Assembly: GCA_025526995.1 (NCBI GenBank)
Contig: JAHLKG010000007.1
Span: 806,001-870,000 of the forward strand
DNA length: 64,000 nucleotides
DNA from: Powellomyces hirtus
Taxonomy: Eukaryota > Chytridiomycota > Chytridiomycetes > Spizellomycetales > Powellomycetaceae
Direction of reading: 5' to 3'
Shown here: positions 62,401-64,000 of the stretch, piece by piece
How the letters are laid out: each line of letters opens with the position of its first letter
How positions within the stretch are numbered: position 1 is the first letter of the stretch
The notes under the pieces: generated by a model
Database searches by the model: none
Seen by the model: the letters and a program-made list of their open reading frames with translations, nothing else
What the model was told of the DNA's origin: nothing
Translations under genes and position numbers: made by a program

Positions 62401-64000
62401 ATGCAATCATCTCAAGCCCCAGAGCATCCGAAGGAAGGAGCTATCCTGCTACCTCGTCCGTCCGGTCCCAGTCGAGCTGCTGCCGTCCACGACCTCTACT
62501 CAGCAGGCCCAGCATCACATCCACCACACGGCCGTCAGTCGGTGCCGCAGCAGCGAACTATAACCGTCTATGACGACGATGCCTACGCAGGCCACAGACT
62601 GCTGCCGTTCCCGGAACCAGCTCGCGGGCAGTTATCCCAGCAACAGCAGCTGAGTGCCCAGCAGGCGATCTTCTATAACTCCGCATATAAGCACCAGCAC
62701 AGAGAAGCACAGCAGCTTCATCACCTGCAGCTCCAGCAGCCACACCACTTGCCCCACCCGCTGTCTAGTCGAGACCGTCAGCAGGCAGCACTTTTTCCGC
62801 ACGAACACCGGAGACCGTCACATGCTCATCAACATCACCCGGGGAGCCCTCATCAGAACCAACATGGCCTCCACTCCAGCAAGCAACGTTTCGAGCCTGA
62901 GCGGTTGATAATTGACGAAACGGCAAAATTCCTGCCTCCCAATCATCACCATCACAACCACAGCCGCGAAACCCACGACGAGCATGACCATCGGCGGGAA
63001 CTTGACGATGACTATGCAGACGATCCTGACGCACAATCAAAACATTCCAGTCAGCTGTCGAAGAACTCCCAGCAATCACAATGGAATCGAGAGCTGTTCA
63101 GTCGCTCCACGGCACTCATGGAAGCATCCACGACTGCTACCGACAACACTCCCAAGGCTCGTCATCCACAACACTCAGGCTCATTTGATCGACATGGAAT
63201 GCCGTGTTGGGCTATGACCGCTTCGGATGTACCATCGGTTTCTGGTAGTGAGCGCGCGACGTCCTCTCCGCCTGATTTCATCCCGCCATCTCCGTCTTCC
63301 CCGGTGGACGCGCAAGATGCCGAACGGCAAGAAGTGAAAGCGGCAGAGGAAAATTCTGAAGACACCCGCGCATCGAAGCGTCCTGCTACTGCTGCTGTTA
63401 CTGCTACTACTGCAAATATTACTGCTGCTGCTGCTTCTCTTCCCGTGCCGCGAAAAGCCTTGCTAGGCTCAAATGTCACAACCTTTACAACCATACCAAC
63501 CCCACTTGCAACACCAATCTCATCCACTCCGGGCACGCCGACCGCCGTGGTCACGATCTCCGCAACACCTGTAGCAACCGCAGCTTCTGCATCGTCTACG
63601 GGCGCAACCGCCAACAAGAATAGCCCTGCCAGCACGAATCCGTCTTCTCCGTGGGCACCCACTCTCCCACCCTCCATCCTCCAATCGCGCAACCCAATCA
63701 GCCGGGACGAGTTCATGAAGGTGCTCGACGCCCACGTTGCGGCTGATTCGGCTGCCACTGCCGCCACCGCCACGACCACAACGTCTTCTTCGTCTCTAAC
63801 TATCGCCATCCCCACTACTTCTCCTCTACCAAGCGACGGTCCTCCTCCTCACCTGCAGCATCTCACCATTGACCCGGGCCCTGTGCCAGGCAAGCGCAAA
63901 TGGGATGATTTTGTAGGATCGGCTGCGGTTCAGCAGCAACACCGTCAGCAGCATCAGTCTTTCCCGCAACAGCAGCAGTCACGTCCACATGGGCATCTAT
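62401..64000 (+). CDS. Long Gln/His/Ser/Thr-rich protein, cut by window end
   Basis: From the ATG at 62401 the frame is open without a stop to the last base, 533 codons so far, so the 3' end is missing. I recognise no domain. Residues 1-250 are rich in Gln and His (runs such as QQQQ, NHHHHNHS). Residues 250-480 are rich in Ser, Thr, Ala and Pro (AAVTATTANITAAAASL). A short structured-looking motif NPISRDEFMKVLDAHVAADS and GKRKWDDFVG follow. This composition is typical of fungal transcription regulators whose DNA-binding domain lies elsewhere, here possibly beyond the window. The start could also lie in an upstream exon. Long antisense frames opposite it are composition shadows. Confidence 0.7.
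   Translation, partial: MQSSQAPEHPKEGAILLPRPSGPSRAAAVHDLYSAGPASHPPHGRQSVPQQRTITVYDDDAYAGHRLLPFPEPARGQLSQQQQLSAQQAIFYNSAYKHQHREAQQLHHLQLQQPHHLPHPLSSRDRQQAALFPHEHRRPSHAHQHHPGSPHQNQHGLHSSKQRFEPERLIIDETAKFLPPNHHHHNHSRETHDEHDHRRELDDDYADDPDAQSKHSSQLSKNSQQSQWNRELFSRSTALMEASTTATDNTPKARHPQHSGSFDRHGMPCWAMTASDVPSVSGSERATSSPPDFIPPSPSSPVDAQDAERQEVKAAEENSEDTRASKRPATAAVTATTANITAAAASLPVPRKALLGSNVTTFTTIPTPLATPISSTPGTPTAVVTISATPVATAASASSTGATANKNSPASTNPSSPWAPTLPPSILQSRNPISRDEFMKVLDAHVAADSAATAATATTTTSSSSLTIAIPTTSPLPSDGPPPHLQHLTIDPGPVPGKRKWDDFVGSAAVQQQHRQQHQSFPQQQQSRPHGHL

Noticed and set aside
63162..63815. 217-residue Ala/Val/Gly-rich minus-strand frame.
   Set aside because: It is the antisense shadow of the Q/S/T-rich plus-strand frame, produced by its biased codons.

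Overview
The window is nuclear DNA of an intron-rich, flagellated early-diverging fungus, most likely a chytrid. Nearly every gene is split by introns of about 45-110 nt with GT/AG borders, and codon use is ordinary. The gene set is fungal-type (MZM1, GCN5, BUD32, HRR25-like kinase, UFO1-like F-box protein). It also holds genes of cilia and flagella (TTLL1 tubulin polyglutamylase, ARL3 GTPase) and genes reduced or lost in many Dikarya (a 4E-T homologue, a full La-RRM-xRRM LARP7). The lineage is an inference; no marker gene such as rRNA is present. Gene models below were built by joining reading frames at GT/AG sites so that phase and protein family both fit. They have not been checked against transcripts.

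Layout. 0-7.5 kb: DUF1365 protein, then four mitochondrial genes (uS17m, MZM1, LETM1, an mS26-like protein). 7.9-13.4 kb: GCN5 acetyltransferase, box C/D snoRNP factor BCD1, a PlsC-type acyltransferase. 13.8-15.2 kb: an unrecognised 403-residue protein. 15.3-24.3 kb: TAD3, VAMP7-like SNARE, 4E-T, Pol I subunit RPA12, eIF2A. 24.8-31 kb: glutathione synthetase, COQ4, TTLL1, uL10m. 31-37 kb: symplekin/PTA1 and BUD32. 37-42 kb: TRAPPC11. 42-47 kb: LARP7, ARP8, tRNA-Leu(CAA). 47-54 kb: ARL3, eIF2B-alpha, mL44, CSL4, PHF5A, eL19. 54-64 kb: F-box/WD40/UIM protein, casein kinase 1, an unrecognised basic protein, and the start of a long Q/H/S/T-rich protein cut by the window end.

The genes are compact and alternate in strand, with convergent pairs as close as 32 bp and divergent pairs sharing 150-500 bp promoters. 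There is no operon-like logic, but several cellular themes recur. Mitochondrial function and translation: uS17m, mS26, uL10m, mL44, MZM1, COQ4, LETM1. RNA maturation and decay: BCD1, TAD3, symplekin, LARP7, CSL4, PHF5A, with BUD32 acting in t6A formation. Translation control: eIF2A, eIF2B-alpha, 4E-T, eL19. Chromatin: GCN5, ARP8. I saw no transposon, CRISPR array, virus-like gene or tandem gene array.

The most notable features are splicing oddities: start codons split from or isolated from the rest of the coding sequence, exons of 10-31 nt, and short stop-free introns whose length is a multiple of three. Other points are the flagellar genes, the complete LARP7 and 4E-T homologues in a fungus, and the unrecognised genes at 13.8, 60.9 and 62.4 kb.
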